Origin: Lotus japonicus
Lineage: Eukaryota > Streptophyta > Magnoliopsida > Fabales > Fabaceae
Reading direction: 5' to 3'
DNA: 64,000 bases
Assembly: GCF_012489685.1 (NCBI RefSeq)
Contig: NC_080041.1
Span: 102,579,760 to 102,643,759 of the forward strand
Shown: one piece after another, positions 1 through 7,811 of the stretch
Position numbering within the stretch: the first letter of the stretch is position 1
How the letters are laid out: the number at the start of each line of letters is the position of its first letter
Program-made: the position numbers and the translations under genes
Notes under the pieces: generated by a model
Told to the model about the DNA's origin: nothing
Database searches by the model: none
The model's input: only the letters and a program-made list of their open reading frames with translations

Positions 1-978
1 TAATTGAACTCAATAAAATCAGAATCTAATCTAATCTAATTAACAGACAAAACACTAAATGAGGAAACAATATATGAGTAACCTCTGAATGGCTTGATCT
101 TGGCAAGCTGAATGATAATAACAGCATTGTTCTTGTCTCCAGCAGCTATATGTCCCAAGACCTCTGCGACATAGTTGTCGAAAAAAGCGCATTCCATTCT
201 AACCCTGGACAATTAAAACAGAAACATTTAATCAATTGGCATTCTAGTTAAAAACTTAAAAAAACACAGTGTCATACCCATCCTGTTCTATTTCAATGGT
301 TATCTTCTTGTTTTTTTTCCCCATCCTTTTCAAACTCCAGTTCTTCGCTGTATCCAGTTAAAATTCCCATAACATCTGCAATAAACACAAAAATTAATTT
401 AAATAAGTCAAAAGCAAGACGAAAGACATAATTTTTAAAAAAAGTAACTACACGTACCTATTAAATAGGATGAATTAGGGTTGTTGAGGGCCACATCAGA
501 TAAAGGCATAAAGGAGTAAGGGCTCCTGTTGATAGGCAAGTCTGTAACCAACCGCACAGAAGTACTAAACTGGAAATTGATCTTGTAACCATGGCCAGTT
601 GTTCTGAAATCACCTCGGCTTTCCTCGACTCCAAAAGAGGAAATCTGATAGACGCGTCCCTCGTTCATTAAGGGCTGGAACTTGTAAATCAGAGACTGCC
701 TCACAGAAGCGTGGATCTTACCGCCCTGTTATTAATTTTACAAAATATTAGTATTAGAATTGTTAGTGGTGGAAAAATAAAATAAACAGAAATCAGGAAC
801 TTATTGATACCTTTGCATCCATCAGCACTAATTCCATTGAGTAAGGCAATTTCTTCCCAGAGAAGCTAGGGACCACCCACAACCGGATGGGTGTAGCAAC
901 AACTGCCCATGCATCTTTGGAAGTGTTGATTTCTGAGATATCATCAGATTTGTAACCTATTGCAGGGGTATTGGCCAT
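1..978 (-). CDS. RPA70-like single-stranded DNA-binding protein, 5' part; continues past the left edge
   Basis: Exons in minus order are 811-978, 458-725, 278-375 and 83-204, all with GT/AG borders; the gene runs off the window. The product resembles plant replication protein A DNA-binding subunit B-like proteins (OB-fold, DUF223 type), which bind single-stranded DNA and are carried by many plant Helitrons. Visible family features are the start MANTPAIGY, the block RVYQISSFGVEES, and YSFMPLSD before the second donor. The start ATG at 978 is preceded by a TATATA about 95 bp upstream. Exon 3 has a run of eight A (8 T on plus, about 311-318) where seven keep the frame; with eight, translation stops within the exon, whereas with seven it joins exon 4 in frame. 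So this is either a very recent pseudogene or a sequencing error. A homologous dead copy with the same exon sizes (268 and 97 nt) lies at 8718-9408. Its position on the 3' side of a putative Helitron suggests transposon cargo rather than a host replication gene. Confidence 0.72.
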
Positions 979-1005
979 CGTAAGTTTTAGTTTAAGGGAC
1001 AACAA

Positions 1006-1500
1006 AATAAGCTAATAGTGCAATTTATCAAAAGGAGAAGAGATGATTTAGAATGATAGTTTGATGGGTATATATAGGGGAGAATATGGCTGATGCAGTA
1101 TCTTAGAATAAAAAGATCAAATCTTTCAAGAAAATATCTATCAAGGAGAAGAGATGATTTAAAATTATTGTAATCTGATTGGATTTTATTTGAAATTTCA
1201 AACATATCAATTGAAAATTATACCCACATACAAACAACATCAGCTTTTAGAAACCTAATCTTATAAATTTCACAATGATACTTTTTATGTAGAAACAAAA
1301 TCTTATAGATTTAACTATATATATAAATCTTATAAATAAGCCAAAACAAATCTATTTTGCCTAATTTTAAAATTTTAAATCTATAGATTTTGTTGATATT
1401 CTGGAAACAAATCTTATATGTTTCTAAACTTTTTAAATCTAATATGCTGGAAAACGAATTTATAGATTTTATATTGCTTTTTGTATCTAATCTAAAATCT
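1006..1500. other. AT-rich non-coding stretch upstream of the RPA-like gene
   Basis: No open frame of interest. It is rich in short variants of AAATCT/AGATTT words that grade into the tandem repeat next to it. Confidence 0.5.
1066..1080 (-). promoter_or_regulatory. Putative TATA box of the RPA-like gene
   Basis: On the minus strand the sequence reads CCTATATATACC about 95 bp before the ATG at 978, a reasonable spacing for a plant TATA box plus a short leader. No other promoter element is claimed. Confidence 0.4.
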
Positions 1501-1850
1501 AAAGCAAATAGATTACTATAGATTTGCTGGAAACTACATAAAAAGTATAGATTTTAGATTAGATTTGCTAAAGATTTTAGATATTAGAATAGATTTAATT
1601 TTCTAAACTACATAAAAATCTAAAGCAAATAGATTACTATAGATTTGCTGGAAACTAAATAAAAAGTATAGCTTTCAGATTAGATTTGCTAAAGATTTTA
1701 GATATTAGAATAGATTTAATATTCTAAACTACATAAAAATATAAAGCAAATAGATTACTATAGATTTGCTGGAAACTACATAAAAAGTATAGCTTTCAGA
1801 TTAGATTTGCTAAAGATTTTAGATATTAGAATAGATTTAATATTCTAAAC
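1501..1850. repeat. 121-bp tandem repeat, about 2.9 copies
   Basis: The marker AAAGCAAATAGATTACTATA starts at 1501, 1622 and 1743, giving a period of exactly 121 bp twice. Copies differ by a few substitutions (for example TAGATTTTAGA versus TAGCTTTCAGA). It lies between the RPA-like gene and the captured fragments, inside the putative Helitron. Confidence 0.9.
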
Positions 1851-2094
1851 AGCTATAATTTTAATCACGTGATTGAATAACAACAGCTACAGTAGCAATT
1901 GAAACTTCTAAATCTGAATATATGAAGCCATAATTACCACAAAGTTAAGTAAAAGTCAATTATTCCATCAAGAAGTTCTACGAATAGAGAAGACGATAAG
2001 TGTAGATGTTCAAACCAAGCAGAAACCCAAAGAATTATCTTACCTCTCAAGTGGCATAGATGATGAAAACTGGATTAAATGATTAAAGGAAGCA

Positions 2095-2190
2095 GCGTAT
2101 ACAGAAGAGCGGGACGATGAGACTCTTTGTCATATAGAAACACAGAAGTAAATGGCTTAGAAAGCTGCCCAATCGCCACAAAAGCACCAG
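2095..2190 (-). pseudogene. Exon-like fragment, unidentified
   Basis: Follows a good acceptor (GATTGCAG, minus) and stays open for about 31 codons to a TAA near 2095. In the phase inherited from the preceding fragment it encodes a hydrophobic peptide beginning LVLLWRL; other phases are also open for part of the length. Not identified. Confidence 0.3.
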
Positions 2191-2572
2191 CTGCAATCAG
2201 ACCCATAGCAGCAGAAGAATATTACATGAGAGAACATAAATAATGCAGGAATGTATGTTGCAATGCACGTTATCATGATTAAAGAGACAATGAAAATAAT
2301 GATTTTTTTAACATAAATATAAGGTGCATTAGCTTATCAACTTGTGATTCAGCATAACTTACAGAATACAGTTCCTTCTGTTGATTACAGATACTTGGCT
2401 GAAAACTGTTAAAATCCATTACTTTGCTAATATGGATTAGTTTCTAAGGAAGTCATGTTATTTTTTTATCGAAATCTTCCAAGAGCAACAAAAAACAGCA
2501 TTTCCTAAGTTTTATGAAGCATGTATTAAGTGTTAACATCATCACATAGTGGGAAAGCTAGATTATACTCAC

Positions 2573-2872
2573 CTTTCCTGACTTGTGATCAGGTATATTG
2601 AAGCTCAAAGCTACTTTTTTACTAACTTGAGAGGACCTAAAAGCTCCTTGCTGCTGTCAAGTTAGAGAGTTTGGTTAAGAGTTAAGACCTTACACATAAA
2701 ATGCCTTCTAGGGGCTGAGTTAATAAACTTATGAAAAAGTGAAGGAGAAAATATAATTAATTTAGTAGTTTCATAGAAAAATAGCTTACCAATCCTCCTT
2801 GTGATGAGATGAATGCTGAGATATGACAAACATTCAATCCTCTAGACTCTAGATGATAAATACCATGCTTGA
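2573..2872 (-). pseudogene. Two phase-compatible exon-like fragments, unidentified
   Basis: Exon 2790-2872 (83 nt, acceptor TTTTGTAG, donor GTAAGC) reads KHGIYHLESRGLN and on to QGGL. Exon 2573-2650 (78 nt, acceptor GACAGCAG, donor GTGAGT) continues in the same phase as QGAFRSSQVSKKVALSF. Consistent splice sites and phase indicate a real gene origin. I do not recognise the protein. Confidence 0.4.
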
Positions 2873-3090
2873 CTACAAAAATATTAGATGATTTCATCAG
2901 TTTTAGTTAAAAAATTAAGCTACAGAATTAAGTTTTAAAATATACGTCTCAAAATAGATGAACAGCAAAATATTAAGAACTGGGACTGCTGCAACCGATT
3001 TTAAATTTGCAGCAGGTAGGATTTTACAGACAGGGCACCATTAGAAAAAAAGTCCGGACATGGTACATACACAAAAAAGTAGAACTTTAC

Positions 3091-3158
3091 CTGGACAGTG
3101 AACCAAGAAGATGTATTTCCGTGGATATGTCCTTAATTTCTGCATCAGAAATCTTTGC
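3091..3158 (-). pseudogene. Exon-like fragment, unidentified
   Basis: A 68-nt open stretch with acceptor TGCAG and donor GTAAAG, reading AKISDAEIKDISTEIHLLG. Its phase does not match the next fragment at 2872, so an exon may be missing. Protein family not recognised. Confidence 0.35.
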
Positions 3159-3531
3159 CTGCATTGACAGTAAACAATGACATTAGGAGGCGGCACAACA
3201 GGATTCAAAATACTAAAATAATTAGGGTGGAAGTTACAATGATTCCAGAAGCCGAAGCAGAAGCAGAAGCAGCGGCATCATCCCCATTATCTTTCAATGC
3301 ACCTCCACCTAGTAACAAACACAAACACTCTCAATTTCCTTCAAATCTCAAAAATGCATGTGGTGACGGATTAAAACGGGAGAATGAATCTCACTTACTC
3401 TTAGATAAAGACACTCTAGGTGGATTGTTTGAGCAGTTTTGGACAATGATAAAATATAATCAACACCTTTGTACAGTGTCCAGGACATGTTCAAGTATTC
3501 GCTTCTCGGGCAAAAGAGTTGAAGATGGTAG

Positions 3532-3734
3532 CCGTGACGGTTGATCTGATACACACAAACGCAGTAAATTAAGTGCATGTTCAAAAATTCTTCTACAATT
3601 GATTTTAAAGACTATATCAGAAGCTTCTATGTGCCAGGATTGATTATGAGAAAAGATAAATTGAACCCTCATTTGTTGCCTCAATTCTTCCTCAGTCCTC
3701 ATTCTTGCAGCAGCTTCAGCAGTTTTGATTGGAC
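3532..3734 (-). pseudogene. Exon-like fragment with a charged, probably helical segment
   Basis: After acceptor TATAG the frame reads PIKTAEAAARMRTEEELRQQ and stays open past 3580, then loses similarity to any coding pattern I can name. Part of the run of captured fragments on the minus strand. Confidence 0.3.
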
Positions 3735-3878
3735 CTATACCAAATTAAAATACATAAACAAATTAGATTTTTCTTGCAAATTAGAAGGATACAGACAAAA
3801 CAAATCAACCCTACATCAAACCTTACATAATTTCTTATCTATGTTTTTTTATAAGAGATGTCAAAGAGACAGAGTATA

Positions 3879-4150
3879 CAAATATCTATAGTCTATAGTC
3901 ATTAAATCCGAAGCAACAAATTGTTACTAACATATGAAAATAAACAAAAATAAAAAATCAAGTGCTCAAAATAATTTTTAGTCACGTAATTACATACTGC
4001 ATATCACAAACAAACAATGTGAGTACATTCATACATGATAATAAGGCACTATGCAGCACTTTATTCAAATATCTATAGTCTATAGTCATTAAATCTGAAG
4101 CAACAACTTGTTACTATCAAATAAACATAAACAAAAATTAAAAAATCAAG
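3879..4150. repeat. Direct repeat of about 85 bp, offset 187 bp
   Basis: The segment starting CAAATATCTATAGTCTATAG at 3879 recurs at 4066 with a few changes, both ending in AAAAAATCAAG. A small local duplication within the Helitron. Confidence 0.8.
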
Positions 4151-4162
4151 AGGAGTTTGTAC

Positions 4163-4238
4163 TTCTTTCCTCACCTTGTTACCCTCATCACTCAACAATG
4201 TAAATGGAAGTTTGTACTTATTTGCAAATGCCCGCATT
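4163..4238 (-). pseudogene. Peroxiredoxin Q exon fragment
   Basis: The minus strand reads RAFANKYKLPFTLL followed by SDEGNKVRKE, the conserved segment of plastid peroxiredoxin Q (family consensus AFAKKY.LPFTLLSDEGNKVRKE). Only this exon is present; the peroxidatic cysteine region and the C-terminal part are absent. A GT follows KVRKE where an intron would be expected. It is a captured or degenerate fragment, not a gene. Confidence 0.75.
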
Positions 4239-4315
4239 CCATGCATTAACAATAAATAGCAGTGGAATACAATTACAACAGCAAGAGGAGTAAGGACACA
4301 AAACAAAAAACAAAC

Positions 4316-4384
4316 CTTTCCTTTTGATTTGTTTTTCTCATACAACTGGCTCAGCCCTGTGTTATTTGAATTAGTCAACCCACT
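4316..4384 (-). pseudogene. Glutathione peroxidase exon fragment
   Basis: The minus strand reads SGLTNSNNTGLSQLYEK then NKSKGK before a donor GTTTGT. Plant glutathione peroxidases have CGLTNSNYTELSQLYEKYKSKG here. The first residue, the catalytic Cys in the family, is Ser. The fragment lies immediately upstream of the peroxiredoxin Q fragment on the same strand. Confidence 0.7.
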
Positions 4385-4929
4385 ACATCAAAATCAAAAT
4401 ATCGAAAAGAGAATTAGATAAGAAATTCAAGAGCAAAAGCACACAAATTTCTAAATTTTACCCCCTAATTGTGATGAGCTCCCCAATTCACCAGATTATG
4501 ATGAGAATCCTTCATATCTATATGTCTAAATGCAATCTTGGCTATAGAATCATGCAAGGATGGTTAAGATTAACTCCTCTGTCACACACAGATATGAGGT
4601 ATCCTGGGGTCCTATATTTTAGACATTGCATGTGTATGCCTTTGTGCTTCATAGCCACCAAGTCCTTAGGTTTCTTATAATTAACATAGCAATTTTACCA
4701 AGAAAGTCATGACTTCCCTTTAAAACTAAAACATTAAATAACTATCAGTACTCATTAAATAACTAACAAACTTGACAATTTACTCAGGAGCCTAACAAAC
4801 TATCAGTACTCATTAAATAACTAACATCTGTAGGAACCAAGAGCAAGCAAACCTCAAGCTAATGCATAATATTTTTAATTCTTAAATGGGGTGAAATAAA
4901 TCAGTAGAAAATGGAGACATGAGAAGGAA

Positions 4930-5211
4930 ATGGCTTTGGCTTCCTCTTCTAAGTAATCTAGTTTGGCTTCCAACACCTTTACATCTGAATGTTCAGGTCC
5001 ATTACTGTTTTCTTTGTCAACACCATCATTAAAGTGTTCCTGAAATTTTTGAATGGTCAATAAGGTTAGTTATACCTCAGTAGCAGAAAAACGCAAAGAA
5101 AAAGTTCACCTTGTTGAGTTCTTGAATAGCACTTGAATAGTCATGGCTAACAGAAGAGCTGAACATCCTTTTTGATTGAGGACATGTAGCTACTATTCTT
5201 CTAAGAAACAT
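4930..5211 (-). pseudogene. Two-exon N-terminal fragment of a probable mitochondrial protein
   Basis: Exon 5110-5211 (102 nt, 34 codons) starts with ATG and encodes MFLRRIVATCPQSKRMFSSS, an Arg/Ser-rich, acid-free start typical of a mitochondrial presequence, ending in QELNK at donor GTGAAC. The next exon begins at 5039 after TTTCAG, keeps phase 0, and reads EHFNDGVDKENSNGPEHSD then an acidic LDYLEEEAKAIS stretch before the frame drifts into intron-like sequence. A plant CNX3 (molybdenum cofactor) N-terminus is a weak possibility from the ELNK context; I cannot confirm it. Confidence 0.4.
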
Positions 5212-5372
5212 TTTAATCAGCTGCAGCTACTTATTCTACAGTTGCAAGAAAAAGAAAAGATCAATTAAAGTACATTTGCTAATAAGCACACAAAGCAAAG
5301 GAATCCCATTATCTTGAATTTCAATGTAATTGCCACAAAACAGCCTAAGTGAGTGTTTCTCATTCAGCACAG

Positions 5373-5493
5373 TTTGCAGCAACTCATATGAGTAGCAATT
5401 CCACAGCCAAGGGAGACACTTTCATCACCATAAATCAGCATTACATCTCCTCTGTCCTTGGATCCACATACTTGGCAAGGTATCTCACCAACC
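5373..5493 (-). pseudogene. PHD zinc-finger exon fragment
   Basis: After acceptor TTTTCAG the minus strand reads VGEIPCQVCGSKDRGDVMLI then YGDESVSLGCGIATHMSCC. This follows the PHD finger spacing C-x2-C ... C ... C-x4-H-x2-C, but the third ligand is Tyr instead of Cys, and a TGA follows shortly after. The fragment is probably non-functional. Confidence 0.6.
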
Positions 5494-5621
5494 CTGAAAA
5501 TCATAAATGGAAATTAAACACACAACTAATGAAAAACTCATCATCATAACTAGATACATGAGATGAGAAAAAGCACTGTGAATGTCTCAGAGAAGGGAAC
5601 AATGTTTTGTCTTTAACTTAC

Positions 5622-5698
5622 TTGAAGGTCTAAGCGAAGTGGCACTTGAGTTTCTTCAACTTTTGCTGCCAAAGAGATGCAAGTGACAACCCCGAGCT
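5622..5698 (-). pseudogene. Cyclin D exon fragment
   Basis: The minus strand reads LGVVTCISLAAKVEETQVPL then RLDLQ, ending at donor GTAAGT. This is the conserved cyclin-box segment of plant D-type cyclins (SLAAKVEETQVPLLLDLQ), and plant CYCD3 genes have an intron near this point. Nothing else of a cyclin is visible, and a TAG lies just upstream in frame. Confidence 0.75.
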
Positions 5699-5843
5699 AT
5701 CTATCCTTAGTAATCAACACGGATGAGCCTTCATGAATTATGCAGTACGAAATAACAGCTATTTAGGCATCAAAGAGGTAATTTGAACAGGAAGAGGGAG
5801 AATGCTCACCACTTTTTCCAGCCAGCTCTCCAATTTTGTAATC

Positions 5844-6152
5844 TGTCAGACAACCACTTGATCCCAAAAGCTTAAGCTGTTGGGTAAGGGCCACTTTAAT
5901 GGTTTTATATTATATTCTAACACGCCCCCTCACGCAAGAGCCCTTTGGGCTTGAAGTGTGGATAAATGCACAGGTCCGCCTACCATGTGCTTAATTAAAT
6001 TCCACTTTTAATTAGAAAGTGAGGGGAGCAAGGATCGAACTCTAAACCTCTCGGTCACAGAGGCTCTGATACCATGTCAAACAACCACTTATCCCAAAAG
6101 CTTAAGCTGTTGGGTAAGGGCCACTTTAATGGTTTTATATTATATTCTAACA
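5844..6152 (-). mobile_element. TRIM (terminal-repeat retrotransposon in miniature), copy 1
   Basis: Two LTR-like direct repeats of 79 bp (5844-5922) and 78 bp (6075-6152), near-identical, read on the minus strand TGTTAGAATATAA...GTTGTTTGACA, with TG...CA ends. Next to the minus-strand 5' LTR is TGGTATCAGAGCC (6062-6074), the classic primer-binding site for initiator Met-tRNA. The internal part is only about 150 bp and non-coding, with a polypurine tract GAGGGGGCG before the 3' LTR. A perfect 5-bp target duplication TAATC flanks it (5839-5843 and 6153-6157). Total 309 bp, extremely small even for this class. A second copy lies at 16281-16558. Confidence 0.93.
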
Positions 6153-6454
6153 TAATCGAACGCAAACTTTGAACCCTAGACGAATGTGGATGCATTTTTG
6201 TACAAAAGCTGGTAGTCGGCAATCAGAAGCTTGGTCATTACCACTCATATGAGAGTGTGAGGGGATGACTTAGGGTTTTTGAATGTGAATGGATTCAGGA
6301 GGAAGAGCATAGCCGGCTCCATCTCTGAGAAGAAATCCATGCCTACATACTGCTTTGATTTAGGGAAAAGATATGGTGAGCCGCACAATGGAAAAAAAAG
6401 TGAATTAGAAAGCTAATTTGATCGCTTCTTTCTTCAGAATGAGGATGAGAGGCG

Positions 6455-6575
6455 AGGGTTGAGATGGCCGTGAATGGAGGGGTTCGCGGCAAGGAGGGTT
6501 GAGATGGCCGTGAATGGAGGGGCTCACGGCAAGGAGGGTTGAGATGGTCGTGAATGGATGGAGGGGCTCGCGAAA
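6455..6575. repeat. 40-bp minisatellite, about 3 copies
   Basis: AGGGTTGAGATGG starts at 6455, 6495 and 6535. GC-rich compared with its surroundings; the third copy has a 4-bp expansion (GGATGGATGG). The long minus-strand open frame across it is a product of the repeat. Confidence 0.85.
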
Positions 6576-7352
6576 GAAGGATTGGCCGTGAGCAGCGCAA
6601 TTGAATAAAGAGGAGGAGGAAGAGCATTAGGTTTAGTTGTTAAGGAGAAATAAGGAAAAGAAAAATCATGGCACATGTGGCCAATAGGGCCAAGGTGGAA
6701 AAGCTGATGTGTAAATTATTAAATGAGAATTAATAGGTGGAAAAGCTGACGTGTAAATAATTAAGTGAGAATTAATCTCGGAATGACACTTCACTAACTT
6801 GGCCTATGAGAGCGACACGTCATGCTAGAAGTTGTTCTTTTCTAATATATATAGATAGATAGATTATACCAAGTAACAAATATATTCACTATAACCTTTT
6901 TTTGCAAGATTTATTATAAATGGTAGGATTGATTATACTTTTTTTCATTGTTATAGGTAGGATTGATGATTATATACAAAAATTTAAATTGTAGTGATTC
7001 ATAATTTAATTTTTAAAATTGTAATAAGAATATGTTAAAATATAATTTTAATATCCTTTTATTTATATTGGAGAATAGAAAGAATATATGATAAGTAATA
7101 TAAATCACCTTATATTCGTAATTTGAATATTTGATAATAATATAATCTTACTTACACAATTTCCAAATTACATATAAGATATATATTTAATATTGGTAGA
7201 GATATAGTTTCAAACCTAATCTCGCAGGATTTAATTTGTCCTACATATTTCTTCATCTTCCACTTCTTTTTCACAGGTAACTCACACTGATCTCCCTCTT
7301 ACCAGTATCAATTTCTCTCAATCAACACACATTGTCCTCGCTTTTCTTCAAG

Positions 7353-7739
7353 ATGGGTGCTTGTTTTTCTGCAGAAAAAAAATCCGGCAAGGTTTGGGTG
7401 CTATTTGTTGTAAATTTCCCTTCAGCGGCGATTGAGAAGGAGGAGATCGAGGAGATGGCAATGGCTGCCAATGTTCCGCTTAAACCTGGCGGCCGCAAGC
7501 TCCTCCCATTCAACTTGCACCGTCACTCTCAACACGTGGTCCGCGAGCTGATGAAGGTCTATGATGCCGGCAAGAAGAATTGTGCCGTCCTAAAGTTTCC
7601 CAAAAACTTCTCACCCATTGTTATCTTAAAATTGTATGAGTTGTTGGAGGAGACCTTTCCTGAACTCATGACAAAGAAAGATGAGAATGGAAGGCTTCGA
7701 ACGTTGAAGGTGTACTTCGTGATGGAGAGGGGGAAGTAG
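7353..7739 (+). CDS. Unidentified small protein, 128 aa, with a putative N-myristoylation start
   Basis: The frame is also open from an ATG at 7332, but the second ATG at 7353 gives MGACFSAEKKSGKVW, a good fit to an N-myristoylation/palmitoylation start (Gly2, Cys4). The rest is basic and has no membrane segment or recognisable domain: a linker rich in Glu/Met (EKEEIEEMAMAANVP), then PLKPGGRKLLPFNLHRHS, and a conserved-looking C-terminal half rich in Lys with KLYELLEETFPEL. The GC content is higher than the flanks and codon use looks normal. It lies between the outward-facing 5' ends of two Helitrons (6855 and 7812), so it could be host DNA or an old capture. A single-exon gene is assumed; no function is proposed. 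Confidence 0.5.
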   Translation: MGACFSAEKKSGKVWVLFVVNFPSAAIEKEEIEEMAMAANVPLKPGGRKLLPFNLHRHSQHVVRELMKVYDAGKKNCAVLKFPKNFSPIVILKLYELLEETFPELMTKKDENGRLRTLKVYFVMERGK

Positions 7740-7811
7740 TAAGTCACTAAGTTTCTAGATTTTAGGTTGTGCTAACTCTGTGTCATCTCGTGAAGATGAT
7801 TACGAATGAAA

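Larger units (their letters stand above)
1..6855 (-). mobile_element. Putative Helitron (copy 1), 5' end at 6855, 3' end outside the window
   Basis: On the minus strand the element would begin at 6855 with TCTATATATATTAGAAAAGA following an A, closely matching the 5' ends of the Helitrons at 7812 and 11959. It carries an RPA70-like gene on the 3' side, as the second copy does. Between lie several exon-like fragments of unrelated genes on the same strand, and a nested TRIM element. No 3' hairpin plus CTRR end was found in the window, so the end should lie to the left of position 1. The exact 5' base is ambiguous by 4 bp because of a GATA repeat at 6852-6864. Confidence 0.55.

Noticed and set aside
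1501..1850. Regularly spaced repeats, CRISPR-like at first sight
   Set aside because: The 121-bp units are contiguous tandem copies without unique spacers, in a plant genome.
3155..3544. 129-codon plus ORF
   Set aside because: It is antisense to splice-bounded minus-strand fragments, and its EAEAEAEA stretch is simple sequence.
6343..6627. 94-codon minus ORF, Pro/Arg-rich
   Set aside because: It is created by the 40-bp minisatellite; no splice, start or homology support.
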